Shown here piece by piece: positions 11,137-24,483 of a stretch of DNA of 64,000 nt (positions are counted from its first letter, which is position 1; the number at the start of each line of letters is the position of its first letter). Position numbers and translations under genes: made by a program. Below the pieces are notes generated by a model. It made no database searches, was not told the DNA's origin, and saw only the letters and a program-made list of their open reading frames with translations. The stretch is from Hevea brasiliensis (taxonomy: Eukaryota > Streptophyta > Magnoliopsida > Malpighiales > Euphorbiaceae): assembly GCF_030052815.1 (NCBI RefSeq), contig NC_079510.1, positions 29,155,823-29,219,822 on the forward strand, in the 5' to 3' direction.

Positions 11137-12535
11137 TTATATGAGGAAGAAAGAGAGGAGTAAGGGCGACGTTAAAAAATTGTAATTGGAAGAGTGATTG
11201 TAATATGTTAATAAAATATTTTCTAACATACAAATATATAATAGAGAGTATAAAATATATAATACATAAAATAACACAAAATATCAAACTATAAGAATTA
11301 TCTACCAATTCAAAAAAATTATAACATAATCTCTATAATAAATATAAATATTACAAAATTATAATTTTAATTATTATATAATTTCATAATATAAATTATA
11401 TTATTTAAAAAATAAAATTCAGTTAACATTAAAGTATTATATTAATTCTTACATAAAATTTGTAAATCCAAAAGCCAAAAATAAATATAAACCCAAATAA
11501 GTAGATTATATTGCATAATAGCCCAAGATTAAAAAAAGTAATAATCATCATTAGAATTAAAGGGAGATTAAAAAAAAATTAGATATTAGTAGAACAATAA
11601 AGTAAAAAAAAAATGTATATTTAAATTGATAAATCCAAAATTTGCATAAGAGTTGAGATCACTAATTTTATTTATTTGTATATGTGTAGATTTTTTTTAA
11701 TTAGAATAAAATAAAGAAAAGAAATATATATATATATTTATTGGAAATTATTAGAAAAAAATGAAAAATCACATTTGATTTTAATTGTGTGATAGAAAAT
11801 TATTAGATTAACTTGCATTTAATTTTCATCAAATAATAACTGTCAATCAAATTTTAATTTGTAAATATTGAATAATTAATTTTTATATTATTTAATAATA
11901 ATTAAGTAATTTTATCGTTTTAATTTAAATTATAATATATAAATTATATATTATTAGAGATCAATAAAACATTTAAAGATCAATTAATAAAAAAATAAAA
12001 ATTTATTATACTTATTTATGAAAATTAATATAAATTTTTAAAAATTGGTTAATGAAAAACATATGTTATTATATAAATTAAAATATTTTAAAAAATGTTT
12101 GGGGCAAGGCCACCTCAAACCCCTCCAGTCTTGGCCACTAGGCTTTTGTTGGATGTAAAAAAAAAGAGAGTGGGAAGAAAGTAAATAATGAAAAATAAAA
12201 TGGGATTGTCATTTTTTTTTATTAGCAATGAAAAGTAAATAACGAGAGAAAGAAAAATAATATTTATCTTATAATTATTTTAGAGAAAAAATAAACTAAT
12301 AGAGAGAAAAAAATATATTTGATTGAAAAGATTACTTATACACTTATTTATTTATTTTAATTTTTTAAATAATTTATAAAATTAAAAATAAAATAATAAA
12401 TTTTAAAAAATAATATTATTTTCTTTCCTTTTTTATTTCTTTTCAAATAAAAAAATAAACTATTTTCTCTCTTTTCATTATTTTTTTCTATTTTTAAATA
12501 AAAAAATAAAAAATATTTTCTTTTCTTTATTTTCT

Positions 12536-12540
<5 letters not shown>
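11135..12540. other. AT-rich intergenic sequence
   Basis: No gene recognised. It is strongly AT-rich, with A/T homopolymers and short direct repeats. A less AT-rich island at 12098-12150 shows no coding signal. Confidence 0.6.

Positions 12541-12610
<70 letters not shown>
12541..12610. repeat. (CT)35 microsatellite
   Basis: A CT dinucleotide run of about 70 bases. The minus-strand frame across it (Arg-Glu repeats) is a by-product of the repeat. Confidence 0.97.
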
Positions 12611-12613
<3 letters not shown>

Positions 12614-13632
12614 ATCCAAACATAGCGCAAAGAAAAGGCAACGTCTCGAAGTTAAAATACAGGATAGGAGTTTCCAAGAAGCTGCCATGTCGCATTGGCA
12701 AATGGCAAGCTGAAGAGATATTATTATTGTTATTATTCTTGGTGAATGATAAGATATGCCCTTACGCTAACTTTTCGTCACTGTATTTTCAACGCTATTG
12801 ACTGTTAGGCTACTCATTACATATTTTTTAATTAACAATTAACATCTTTTTGACTCTCAAACGGAATGAAGGAATTGGAAAATGAGATGAGTTTTTTTTT
12901 TTTTTTTAATTACTAATTCAACATAGAATTAGAATTCAATTGCTTAAAATTTATTTTGTTGATGTGGGCCTAAATTAATATAATATTTTTTAATAATTTC
13001 AATATAAAATATATAAATTTAAAACTTACTATATTATTCTATATTTTTACTTAAATTCATCACTTTTTTACAATTATATGTAATATTATTTTTTAAAAAA
13101 TTTAAATTACACAAGAGTGCATTATACGATTATTTAATTTAAAACAAAGTAAAATTATTTCGTTAGAGAGAAAATAAGGTAGTTTAATGAAATTTTATAA
13201 TTTATCTCATTAAGTTTTTATAAAATAATATTTTTTTCTATAAAATAATAATTATGAAAAATGTTATCAATCTAATAAAAATAATATTTCTTCAATATTT
13301 TAAATTATTATATTTTTCACAATATCATAAATTTTAATTAAAATAATAGATATTAAATATATATGAAATGCTAAATAAATATATCTTATTTAATTTTATT
13401 TATAATTTTTTTTAACATTATTAAAAATTATTATATATGTGCTTTTATGTGAAGAAATTTTATTTTTTTTTAAATTAATAAATTTTTCATAATTAACTAT
13501 TTTATAAAAAAAATCATTTTACAAAAATTTAATAAAAAAATTATAAAATTTCATTAAAATCACCTTATTTCCCATAACAAAGTAATATCTACTTTGTTTT
13601 AAACCAATTAACCATAGAATTAATTCTCTCTT
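12611..13632. other. AT-rich intergenic sequence
   Basis: No gene recognised. Contains a poly-T run near 12893-12907 and long A/T tracts. Confidence 0.6.
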
Positions 13633-13940
13633 CACTATAAGAAATGGTAAATTTAACAGTATAAAATTTACTGTCATAAGTTTATGGTCGTAATATATGA
13701 ATTACTACATATTGCCACTATAAAATTATAATCATAGGTATTTTACAACAAAATTGTAGTTACTGAAAAGAAAATATAGTATTGACAATAATAATTATTG
13801 CTACAAAAAAATTTTAATAATAACAATAATTACTGTCTTTTTTTTATGTATCATTAGCATTATTCATTTATTATTATATGTTAACTTTATAGGTAGTAAA
13901 ATTAATATTACTGTAAAATTTTTGTTTTTAATTCTACCCT
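13633..13940 (+). repeat. Candidate CACTA left terminus
   Basis: It begins CACTATAAGAAATGG, the classic start of plant CACTA elements. The motifs TTTACTGTCATAAG and GCCACTATAAAATTATAATC follow, as degenerate subterminal repeats. No right terminus or transposase is visible, so this is a relic at best. Confidence 0.3.
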
Positions 13941-15725
13941 TTTTTGTAATGCTTCCAAATAATTCACTATAAAGATGATAAACTTATAATTGGTACAAAA
14001 ATATTTTAATTTTAATTTAAAATCTCATAATTCTCTATAATTTTAAAGGTGAAGGAAAATCAACACCTATTTATATTTTATTATGTTTGATATTTGAAAT
14101 ACTTTTTTCATATTTTATGGTTTACTTTTTATTCACTGAATAATTTAAATAAATTTATTTTTAAAAACTTTAATTATATATGTGTATATGGATAATAATA
14201 AAAATTCTAAACTTTACCTATTTTTTCAACAATTTTTATCCTATTCTTTTAATTTTATTAATTTTAACACAAACTATTAAATTAATTAAAAGTTTTATCA
14301 CATACTTTATACTTATTACCATTTAAATAAATAAAATAAATATTTTTTTAATTAATACAATTACATAATGCTTATATATATACATTTTAATTTTGCTTAA
14401 CTAAATTGATTAAAAGTATTATTAATGTTAATAATTTCAATTAAAATTAATAAAATCAAAAGAATTATATATGAAGCAAAATAGTGCTTTCAAAATTTTC
14501 TGCCATATCGATAATTAATTTGAATGTTTTAATTAATTATTAGTTTAATAATCAATTTAATAAAAAATAATGAAATTAATTCAAAAAATTATTTTGTAAA
14601 TATATTCATACAATATTAAAACTATATATATTAATTGATATACATAAAAATAAAAAAGATAAAAATTTCAATAAATAATTAAATAAAACTTAATTAATAT
14701 CTTATATAATATTATAAAACTTAAATCCACACAAAAAATGAGAACAATGCTTGTTGATTTATAATTAAATTTTTATATTTAAACCCTTAAATTACTATAA
14801 AATTTAATTAATTGCATATGTGGACTTGCCCATTAAAAGACACATAACATAGGATACATGCGCATGCTTTAAAGGTAGAAAAGAATTTGGTGGCTTGCAA
14901 CATTTTCAATGGGGAGGACTCCACCATTTGACTGTGTCTTGTTTTCTTAATCCAGCCTTCATTTTTCTATGTATTATTAGAAATTCATTGTGGATAACCT
15001 AATCATCACACTCTTATTATAATAATAATTAAATATTGAAAATGTGAAAATGTTATATGCAACATTTTAGATAGGATCAAGTGAAACATCTTCTAAATTT
15101 ATTCTATTTTGTTAATTTATTTTTATTGAATATGTTGTATTTATTTTCTTATTAATTAATTACTTTTATCTTATATGAAAAAAGTACACAATATAATAAT
15201 TATTTTGTTTTATACACTACCCCATGTTAATTTTTTTTATAATTAATTTCGATTAAAATTAAAATATAAATTCCATTGTATTAAAAATGATTACAATATT
15301 AATTTTCTTATTTTACACTAAATTTTAAAATATAAAGGAAAAATTAAAAATAGTAGCCTACTTCATAGTTTAAACAAAAATGTCATTTTCTAATTGGAAG
15401 TAAAAAAAGATGTTTAAAAGTTTATTCCACATTGACGTTAGAAAGTCAAAATTATTATTTTTTTAAAAAAATTATTTTAAATATCATAGAAAAAATAATT
15501 AAAAAAATTATTTTATTATTTCATTATTTTTATGACTAAAATTTATTAAATTTAATTTTAAATCATATTTAATATTATTTAAATAATATATTTAAAAATA
15601 TATTTTTCTCAAAAATTATTTTAATAATAATATTAAACAGACTTTAAATAGATTTATTAAATATGATTAAATTAAAAAAAATAAATTACATTGAAAAGAT
15701 GATAATTTGTAGAACCCTAATTAAA
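13941..15725. other. AT-rich intergenic sequence
   Basis: No gene, tRNA or clear repeat end recognised. Composition is extremely AT-rich apart from about 14820-14960. Confidence 0.6.
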
Positions 15726-16437
15726 TATACAACTCAACTCAACTCAACTCAACTCAACTTTTATCTCAAAAATTTGGGGTCGGCTATATGGATTCGCTTT
15801 CTCCACTCTGAACATTTTGGGTTAAATTCTCAGAAATGTGTAATGCTTCTACGTCATATTGTACTACTCTCCTCCAAGTCAATTTAGGTCTACCCCTTTT
15901 TTTCTTTCTATCCTCTAACCTAATGTGCTCTACTTGTCTAACTGGAGCCTCCGTATGTCTACGCTTCACATGACCAAACTACCGCAATCTCCCTTCTCTC
16001 AACTTATCTTCAATTGGCACCACTCCTACCTTTTCTCTAATACTCTCATTACGGACTTTATCTAGTCTAGTATGACCACTCATCCACCTTAACATTCTCA
16101 TCTCTGCAACTCTTATCTTAGATGCATACGACTCTTTCAGTGCCCAACACTCACTACCATATAACATAGCCGGTCGTATGGCTGTACGGTAAAATTTTCC
16201 TTTCAATTTATTGGGAATCTTATGATCATATAAAACTCCCGTGGCACGTCTCCACTTCAACCATCCGGCTTTAATCTTATGACTAACATCCTCCTCACAT
16301 CCCCCATCTACTTGAAGGACTGAGCCTAGATATTTGAAGTGATTACTTTGGGGCTGTATCACTCTATTCAAACTAACTCCTTCCCTATCACCAGTTTGGC
16401 ATTCACTGAACTTGCAATGCATCTAAGATAAGAGTTG
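15726..16437 (-). mobile_element. RTE-clade LINE, 5' truncated
   Basis: This is the 3' end of a non-LTR retrotransposon on the minus strand. The 3' tail is a pentanucleotide repeat (AACTC on the plus strand, about 15731-15760), as in plant RTE elements. The coding part (16422 down to 15784) carries the C-terminal RTE signature: YLGS..Q.DGG, AGWLKWR, IPNKLKGKFYRT, then RPAMLYGSECW and RMLRWMSGHTR. A single premature TAG replaces the tryptophan codon of the conserved RWFGH motif at about 15975, splitting the frame. The reverse-transcriptase catalytic region is missing. The extreme 5' end carries a short inverted piece (see findings). Confidence 0.85.
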
Positions 16438-18599
16438 AGAGGCAAAAATTGCAATTTGTTAGAATATTTCTTTCCCATTAAGAATTCAACAACTACATAT
16501 AAAAAGAAAAGGACAAGGAACAATGGCTTATTATTTTATTGTCATGCTTCCAACGTTGGGATTAGATTATTTTGCAAGCAAAGGCTTTTTGGTTCAAAGC
16601 CTGTTCATACATGATTCCAAAAAAAATTAAGCCTATTTAAACTTAAACAAAAATTATGAGTTGATGGGTAAAAAAATTTAAAAATGAATTTATTTAGACA
16701 TGGACTAAAAATTTGGAAGCAAAATTGAATTTCTTCTAAAATAAATTATTTACACTATGAAAATTGCAAAGAAAAAAAAAAGTGGCACAATGTAATAGGT
16801 CCTAATCAATATAAGCATGCACACATGTGCACCATATAAATATGTCATGCCAAATCTGACCATGATAGCAACACTAATTGAGAAAAAGAAAGAGTTGAGA
16901 ATAAAAGAGAGGTGTGAAGGCAAGACATGGAATATTGATTTCATATGAGATTTGTACAATTAGCGAAAAACTTGAGGGACGGTGTATTGACACTTGACAA
17001 AATTCAACATTTAGGTAAAGATTTATTAATAATCTTTATTTGATTTCTTGTCAATCCATGTTCTAGTTTCTTCAAGCATTCAAAATATTATCTTTCTTTG
17101 CCCCCCAATAGCAGGCAACAAGATTGTAAGGCTTTTTGACCAAATGAGAAGTGGAGATAGCTAGGAAACTTCTTTACTATAATTCTCTTCAATTCATGTG
17201 AACATATTTATGGACTCATGGACTACTAATTTCAATAATTGAATGCCTATTTTATACTATAAAAAAAAATTAAAAATTTAATTTTTAAGAACTTTTGGTG
17301 TAATAAAATATCTCCGTTGCTACTCATTCATGGAGTATTTTGAACTTTATTTTCGATATAATGCTTTTCATTAAGTATATAAAACAAGCCTATTTATATA
17401 TTTATTTTTATAAAAAAATTAAATTTTAAAAATGTTATAATTTTGTTATAAATATTGCATTTACATATCAAATTTATACTTACAAATTGATGTACGAAAG
17501 CAAATAATTTCGTTTGTGAGTATTTGGAAACTCATTTTCTTTATTTTCATCCCTATAAATTAGAAAATTTGACTCTTATAATTAAGAGAATCATCATTTT
17601 CCTTTTTAATCTAAGGAATCAAAAAACAAAAATGAAATGGTTATTTTGTTAAAAACTAAATGCTCAATTTCATCCATATATATTTATTTAGATATTTTAA
17701 TTTTTATATTTTTAATTATTAATTAAAATAAAAATATAAAAAATAATATTTTTATATTTTCATATAATTAATAAATTTTAAACATTGAATTATAATAATA
17801 ATAATAATAATTATTATTATTATTATATATTTTTATATAATTAATTAAAAAATCGTAAAATTAAAATTATAATAATTATAATAATGAAAATATAAAAAAT
17901 AATATTTTTATATTTCATATAATTAATGAAAAATGAAAAATTAAAATTAAAATGAAAATAATGATAATAATTAAAAATATAGAAATATTATTTTCATATA
18001 AATAATTAAAACTAAAAATTATGAATATACTTAATTTTAATGATTTAAAGTAAGAAGATGAAAATATAATATTTTTATATTTACTTAGATTTAAATAAAA
18101 TTGAAAAATTATAATTAAAACTATAACTAATTAAAATTAAAAATATAAAATATTATTTTTATATTCTCTTATAATAATTAAAACTAAAAAGCAAAAAATA
18201 TAAAAGATAAAAAAAAGTAATTTTAGTTTAATTTTCATTAAATACAAAATAAGTTTAATTTTGATTTTACAGCTTTTATATGTAAATGAAAATTCATTAT
18301 TCTGTTATTTCAATTTCAATACTGATTTCAATTTTAATGTATGAATCAAATGGACCCTTAAAATTCAAGGTATATCTATGGATGCGATCATAAACATAAT
18401 TAATTCATCATTAATTTTAAATTGAATAGATATAAGACTTCAACTCACAAACTTTGAATTTTTCACTCCAATTTTGATCTTTCTATTTATGCAATATTTG
18501 AATGCGAAAATGATATCCTCATTAGTCTTTATTTTAGTGAAAACAATATCATCATCACAAACAAAAACAAGATAAAGAGGAAGGCACATCAAAATAAAC
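16438..18599. other. Intergenic, including an AT-rich repeat field
   Basis: No gene recognised. About 17690-18200 is a degenerate tandem field built from units like AAATATAAAAAATAATATTT spaced by ATAATTAAT motifs. Inside it, at about 17795-17830, an (AAT)n run flips to (ATT)n and forms a small palindrome. Confidence 0.55.
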
Positions 18600-18783
18600 G
18601 GTAAATTTCACTGATGATCACTTAACTTATATGGTATTTATAGTAAGGTCATTGAACTTTGATTTTTTACTTAAAAGTCATTGAATTTCAATTTTTAGCA
18701 CAAAGAATAACTTTGGCCTATTTTTGTTAATAGCTCCGATAATATGATGAGATGGCTAACCAACGTGGCATTTTTATTTATTT
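18600..18783 (+). repeat. MULE left terminal inverted repeat
   Basis: Inverted match to 24308-24480, with one 8-base insertion (near 18747) and scattered substitutions. It includes CAACGTGGCATTT at the inner end. Confidence 0.85.
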
Positions 18784-18795
18784 GACTAGAGGAAT

Positions 18796-18796
18796 T

Positions 18797-18828
<32 letters not shown>
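18796..18828. repeat. (TC)n microsatellite
   Basis: A short TC run with one interruption, just inside the MULE left terminal repeat. Confidence 0.85.
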
Positions 18829-19472
18829 CCCCATTGTAAGAGACCCATAACTTTGTTTCTCGAAGCTGTGACGCATTGTTTCTTTTTCGAAGCTTTGAAC
18901 ATTCAATCATCTCTATTTTTTTTTTCCAATCTCTATCGTTTTCCTTTAGCTATCGGTTTGCAATGTTGAATGTTGTTAAAAAACTGAAATTGTTCTTAGT
19001 ATTAGAGGATTAGGTCAAATTAAAAACATGTATAAAGGCGTGTGAAAAAGGTTAATGTTGTTTTTTTTTTTTTTTTTTACTGACTTAGATTCACTGTCTC
19101 TCTTTTATGGATAATGTTAATGTGAGCATTATGGGACCACTGTAGGAGGCGAAGGGTGGTGTTATTGTTCTCAACGTGTGGGGAAAAGGACATTGATAGA
19201 CCCATATGGTAGATTCACAAATAGGTACCCCATGTGTATTCAATTCATTTTTTTATAGTTAGTGGTCATAATACAGTAATGGAAAATAGTATTTTATAAG
19301 TGTAAATTAATGTGTTTAACTGTGTGTGCAATAGGGAATAATAAATTAGGGATTTAAGAAAGTAAAGTGTTTCGATTTCAAGAATTAGGGTTTTACAAAT
19401 TTATTTTAAGAAAAATATTGAGTTTGTATGTTAATTGTGCATAATTTTGTAATTGGGTATTATTTTGTGAAC

Positions 19473-22400
19473 ATGGCAGGGTCTGAAAACCCAAAATATT
19501 TTATATTGGTTTTACATGTGAAGGGAACTAAGGGTGATTGGGGTTATTATAATGGGGTAAGTTGGTCAACGCATTATTGTCAACTAGATGAGATGAGTTT
19601 GGTTAGAATAGATAAATTATGCTAGGGATCAAAGTAGAAGGGTTGGTAAGGTATTTTTGGAGGGTTACAGGGCTTGATTATAGAGATGAGTTAAGGTTAT
19701 TAAATTGTGACAATGATGTTCTAACAATGTGCCAACAGAATTGGAGGGGGCAGTAGATGTTTATGTAGAGCATCTAACTGTGGATGAATAAAAAAGAGAA
19801 TTTAGGAGAGAAACTGAGGAAATGCAACCAAAGAGGAAAGGGGTTGTACTTGAAGAGATAGATGAGGAATTAGGTAATGCAATTCTAGAGAATAATTCAT
19901 TATCTCATTATTTAACTAACCAACAGTTTGAGCATGAGGAGGGAAGCGGGATTGCAAGAAGAAATTTAATTGAGTTAGGTCATTATGGAGTGGATGATGC
20001 ATCTCCAAGTGAGGTTGATATAGGAAATAATGGTGTAGATGTAAGGGGCAATGAAGTTGAGTCTTACAGATTAAATAAGGTAGAAGGTGAATATGTAGTT
20101 GGCCATGGTATTAGTCAAGGTGAAGAATAGGAAGAAACTGAAAATTTTCATGCTCAAAATATGGCTAAAGATCAAGTTAATGATGATGTTATTGCTGAAG
20201 ATGGTAGGGAGGAATAGGTCAGTGATAAGCATTTTGATGTTAGGAAGGAAGAAAAAAATGACACAGTTGATAGAGAAGAAAGGGCCCAAAGGAGATTTAG
20301 TGGATATTGAGTATGATATGGAGGATGGAGATGAGGATGTGCAATGAGTTTTGCATGACTTATAGAAAGACATTAATGAAGTGTAAGAAGACAGTGGAAG
20401 GATGAAAGGGAGGCCTATAGGTAGTCAAGAAAATGTGAGGTTAGGTGGTATGGATGCTTTAATTAGGTTTGAACATAAATAGATTCTGAATATGCTGATT
20501 CTGATGAGTTGTTTAGTGACTTAGATTCAGATGGAGAGAGAAATGTGAGGTATCCTGAGTTTCATTTTGCAAATGATATGAGAGATCCAACTTTTAAAAT
20601 TGGGATGAAGTTTGCCAACAGTCATGAGTTTAAAAAAGCTTGTAAGGCATATTGCATTAAGCATAGATATCAAATTCATTTTCCTACCAATGATAAAAAA
20701 AGAGTTAAAGCTTGTTGTTTTAAGAAATGTGGTTGGAAGTTATGGGCTCGTAGGCTAAAACCAAGGGATGCCAGTGATGTTACAATGCAAATTAAAACTG
20801 GTCACTTTGAACATAGTTATGGAAAAGATTTCTCCAATTTCCATGTAATTGCGCATTACCTTGAAACATTTAGGCATGATCCCATTTGGAGTTTAAATGG
20901 TATAATTGCTAGGGTAAAGGCAGATTTCAACTTCACAATTAACCCTGTCAAAGCATGGAGAGCAAGGGAGTTTGCTTTAAAGACAATTAATGGTGATGAG
21001 GCAGAGCAGTACAATAGGTTACATGATTATAAATTGGAGCTTTTGAGAACTAACCCTGGAAGTATGGTTACATTTAAATAAGAAAAGGGCAAATTTGAAG
21101 GTATCTATATTTGTTTAACTGCTCTTAAAGAGGCTTTTAAGGATGGTTGTAGACCTCTTATTTGTGTTGATGGTTGCTGGTTAAAAGGGAATTATGGTGG
21201 CCAATTACTGACAGCAGTTGGGATTGATCCCAATGACTACATTTTCCCTATACCATATGCAGTGGTACTCATTGAGAACAAAGACAATTGGCAGTGGTTT
21301 CTAGAGCAATTAAAAGAAGACTTGCAGATAGACAACAGTCATCGATGGGCCTTCATGTCTGATAGCAAAAGGTACTGATTTTTTTAATTAATATAAAGGC
21401 AAATGTGCATGATAAAATCCTTGTACTTTTTTCTATTTTTTAATGGTACTTATATTTATATATATTTCATTTCATTCTTTGAATAGGGTCTTGTAGCAGT
21501 AATTGGTGAAATGTTTCCAAATTCAGAACATAGATTGTGTGTTCGGCATATGTACACCAATTTTAGATGCAGTTTTAAGGGTAAAGAATTAAAGGATATG
21601 TTATGGAATGTAACTAGATCTAGCTATAAGCAGAAATTGGATTATTGGTTAAATAAAATTGAGGAGAAAAACCTTGAGGCAAGGGAGTGGTTGAGAGAAA
21701 AACCTTGTAAGCACTGGTCTAGAGCCTGCTTTCCCACTGTCCCTATGTGTGATATGCTTACCAATAACTTGTGTGAATCTTTCAATAGATATATATTGGA
21801 TACTAGGGATAAAACAATCATAACTATGCTGGAGATGATACGGACAAAGTTGATGAGTAGGCTTTTTAAGAAAAGAGAGATGATGGAGAAAGTTTCTAGT
21901 ACAATTTGTCCTAAAATACAAAAAAAAAAAAAAAATTGAATAAGATGAAAGAGCTTTCTATTATGTTTACCCCACAGTATTCAGGGGGTCCTGAGGTTCA
22001 AGTATTTGGGGTAGGGTGTCAATTTGTTGTTAATATGATTAGAAGAACATGCACATGAAGGAGGTGGGATTTGAATGGCATTTCATATGCCCATGCATGT
22101 GCTGTGTTTCTTAGTAACAATCAATCACATGAGACTTATGTCAATGAATGCTATTCAATAAGGACTAATTTAAGGGTATATGGGCATGTCATTAATCATA
22201 TGAATGGCCATGAATTATGGCTAAAAGCCTCTTTAAACAACATCATCATTCCTAATAGCCCAATTTAGAAAAAGAGAGGTAGAAAGCAAAAAGTTAGGAG
22301 GAAAGAGCCTAAAGAATTAAAAAGGGCAGCAGGGCTAAGTAGGAAAGGAAAAGTATCCATGAGTTGTAAAATACGTGCAGTCATAGGTCACAATAAGAGT

Positions 22401-22481
22401 TTCCATGGCACAAATCCCACTGATGCATCTCCAAGCAATTCTCATTCTAGCGCAGCTCCAATTAATTCCAAAAAGCAGTAA
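19473..22481 (+). pseudogene. MULE (MuDR-type) transposase pseudogene
   Basis: The reading starts at ATG 19473 with the N-terminal domain typical of plant MULE transposases (YFILVLHVKG... DEMSLVRIDKL). An acidic linker follows (19822-20347, frameshifted). Next comes the MuDR-type N-terminal region (20509-21078; MKFANSHEFKKACKAYC, then CGWKLWARR). A TAA at 21079 interrupts the frame. The same frame then continues with the DDE transposase core (CVDGCWLKGNYGGQLLTAVG near 21165, FMSDSKR near 21354). A probable intron at about 21372-21486 separates this from the last core part (21511-21939; HRLCVRHMYTNF, LCESFNRYILD). The SWIM finger near 22060 is broken by TGA and by Cys-to-Tyr. A basic tail with GHNKS ends at TAA 22479-22481. 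It would cut and paste MULE DNA if intact, but it is clearly dead. Confidence 0.85.
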
Positions 22482-22567
22482 AGAAAAAAAGGGAAAAGCT
22501 ACTGGACATACCACAGCTAAAGTGAGTATAACATTTATTCCATGTTATTCCATGTTTACAGGTAAAG

Positions 22568-22592
22568 ATATATATATATATATATATATATA
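22568..22592. repeat. (TA)n microsatellite
   Basis: Shorter counterpart of the TA run at 964-1005 in the sister copy. Confidence 0.9.
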
Positions 22593-24307
22593 TCCTTGAA
22601 ATATATTTTTTTGGTTGGCATTTTTTAGGGTTGTGGAAGCAGTCAACCTTCATCTGCAACTGGAATGACCTCATCATCCCATTTAAACCCTCCATACATA
22701 GTCCAATGGATAATAGATGTAAGAGTGAGTAAAATTTTACTACTTTACCCTATATAATGCAAATAATTTTTTTAGTATTAATTGCTTTCATTTACTTGAA
22801 ACAGGGTTCAAGTCAAATACCTCCTAGACCAACAAGACTTACTCAAGAAACTTTACATGATTCACAAGTTTTTACCTAAAATATATTGATAATGTATTAA
22901 AAATTTGTTTTATCAGTTGCCTTGCAAAGCTTAAATGAGTATACTTACACTCACTATATTGTTTGCAGTCACAACAATGCAATGTCATAAGTTTCAGTAG
23001 GCAGTCTATAAATCCATCAGAGATTCAAAGCAAGAGGCATGTTACTGCAAAGAGCAAACGCAACACTAGATCAATTGTTGCAATAGAGAAGAATAAGAAC
23101 AAACCAAACCAGTAAGCAAAGAAGCCTTGGAAACGAATATTTATGATGACAAAATTTGTATATTTTGATATTTTGACAATTTGTTTACTTTGTGTAAATG
23201 AATTAGGTGATATTGTAAGGGTTATGTTGATAGCTTGTAAATGGGATGGCTATTTTGGATAGCAGGCTAGGATCCTTTTGGTTCTTTTTGGTTTAAGGTC
23301 AATTAATTGTTATTGGATGATGCTTCACATGTGAAACAAGATTAAGCATATTTTGTTTCAACTCAGAAGCATTATGTAAATAGCTTATATGTTATAAAAG
23401 TCAATGGAAATATTTTGATTTGGAATTCTTCATTATTTAACTATATTTTTACAGATTGTTTAAAGGATATTTATTTGCTCGATTACAGATCAATTCTCAA
23501 TCTATTACTTAAAATTGATCAACTAAACAATAATAAAACTAATTAATACAAACAACAATTAGTTTTCATTAAAAGTAGGCAGATATGCATTAAAGCTTGG
23601 AGTTCCCATTTTACATAAATAACCCATACAAAAGAACTTCCCTTCTTGCAAGCTACTATAAGCTGCATTTGTAATAAGTTCTCATTTTCATTTTACCCAT
23701 CATAAGCCATATTTGTCCAGCAGCAGACATAAACCCAAAAATAATATAATGTACATCCACTTTCTCCTTTTGCCTCTCACAGCTTCCATTTCACGATCAT
23801 GTCTATCAATCATCTTTAGTAATCCTGAAATCACATGAATTGCTCTAGGTGGGAAAGGATCATCATACCACTAGAAATACCTACAATATTTTGATGTCTA
23901 CAAATACCCACTAGCACACTAAGCTGCAATTTCACTCAAAAACTAAAAAAATCAAATACTATGCATATTCCATAACTTACCCCATAATTTTTTCATCCAT
24001 GAAAATGCCTACCAGGGTTACCACCAGTCCAAGAAGTGTTCAGATCAGCTTACATGTTGCAAATACATCTTTGAATGATAATGTCGTACTCACTTTGCTC
24101 TATCATTTTCCTTCGTCAGCACAAAATCATACAAACTTTCTTCTTTTACTTTGGACAGAGAAGGAAAGTGAGAAAAGTATAAAGAAGTTCAGATGTTTTA
24201 AATCAATGGAGACAGAAAGGCAAAGATTTGTTTAAATAACAAAAAAGAGAGAGATTTGACTTCTCCATGTAGGATGGATAACATGGGAGAGAGAATGGTT
24301 TTTTTTT

Positions 24308-24480
24308 TTAATCAAATGCCACGTTGGTTAGCCATATTATCGAAGCTATTGACGAAAATTAGCCAAAGTTATTTCTTTATGCTAAAAATTGAAATTCAAT
24401 GACTTTTAAGTAAAAAATCGAAGTTTAGTGACCTTAATGTAAATACCATATAAGTTGAGTGACCACCAGTGAAATTTACC
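24308..24480 (-). repeat. MULE right terminal inverted repeat
   Basis: Reverse complement of 18600-18783; outer end CAGTGAAATTTACC. Confidence 0.85.
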
Positions 24481-24483
24481 CTT

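Larger units (their letters stand above)
18600..24480 (+). mobile_element. Mutator-like (MULE) DNA transposon, complete but dead
   Basis: An element of about 5.9 kb bounded by long terminal inverted repeats of about 175-185 bp (18600-18783 and 24308-24480), outer sequence GGTAAATTTCACTG. It encloses a recognisable MULE transposase in plus orientation with an in-frame stop, a broken SWIM finger and other frame breaks. A 9-bp target duplication, expected for Mutator elements, is not visible: AAAATAAAC precedes the left end and CTTAAAATT follows the right end. The right flank is a LINE relic. A related, internally deleted copy lies at the start of the window. Confidence 0.85.

Noticed and set aside
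12357..12701. 114-codon minus-strand frame with Arg-Glu repeats
   Set aside because: Produced by the (CT)35 microsatellite and flanking A/T tracts.
20071..20373. 100-codon minus-strand frame
   Set aside because: Shadow of the acidic linker of the MULE transposase on the other strand.
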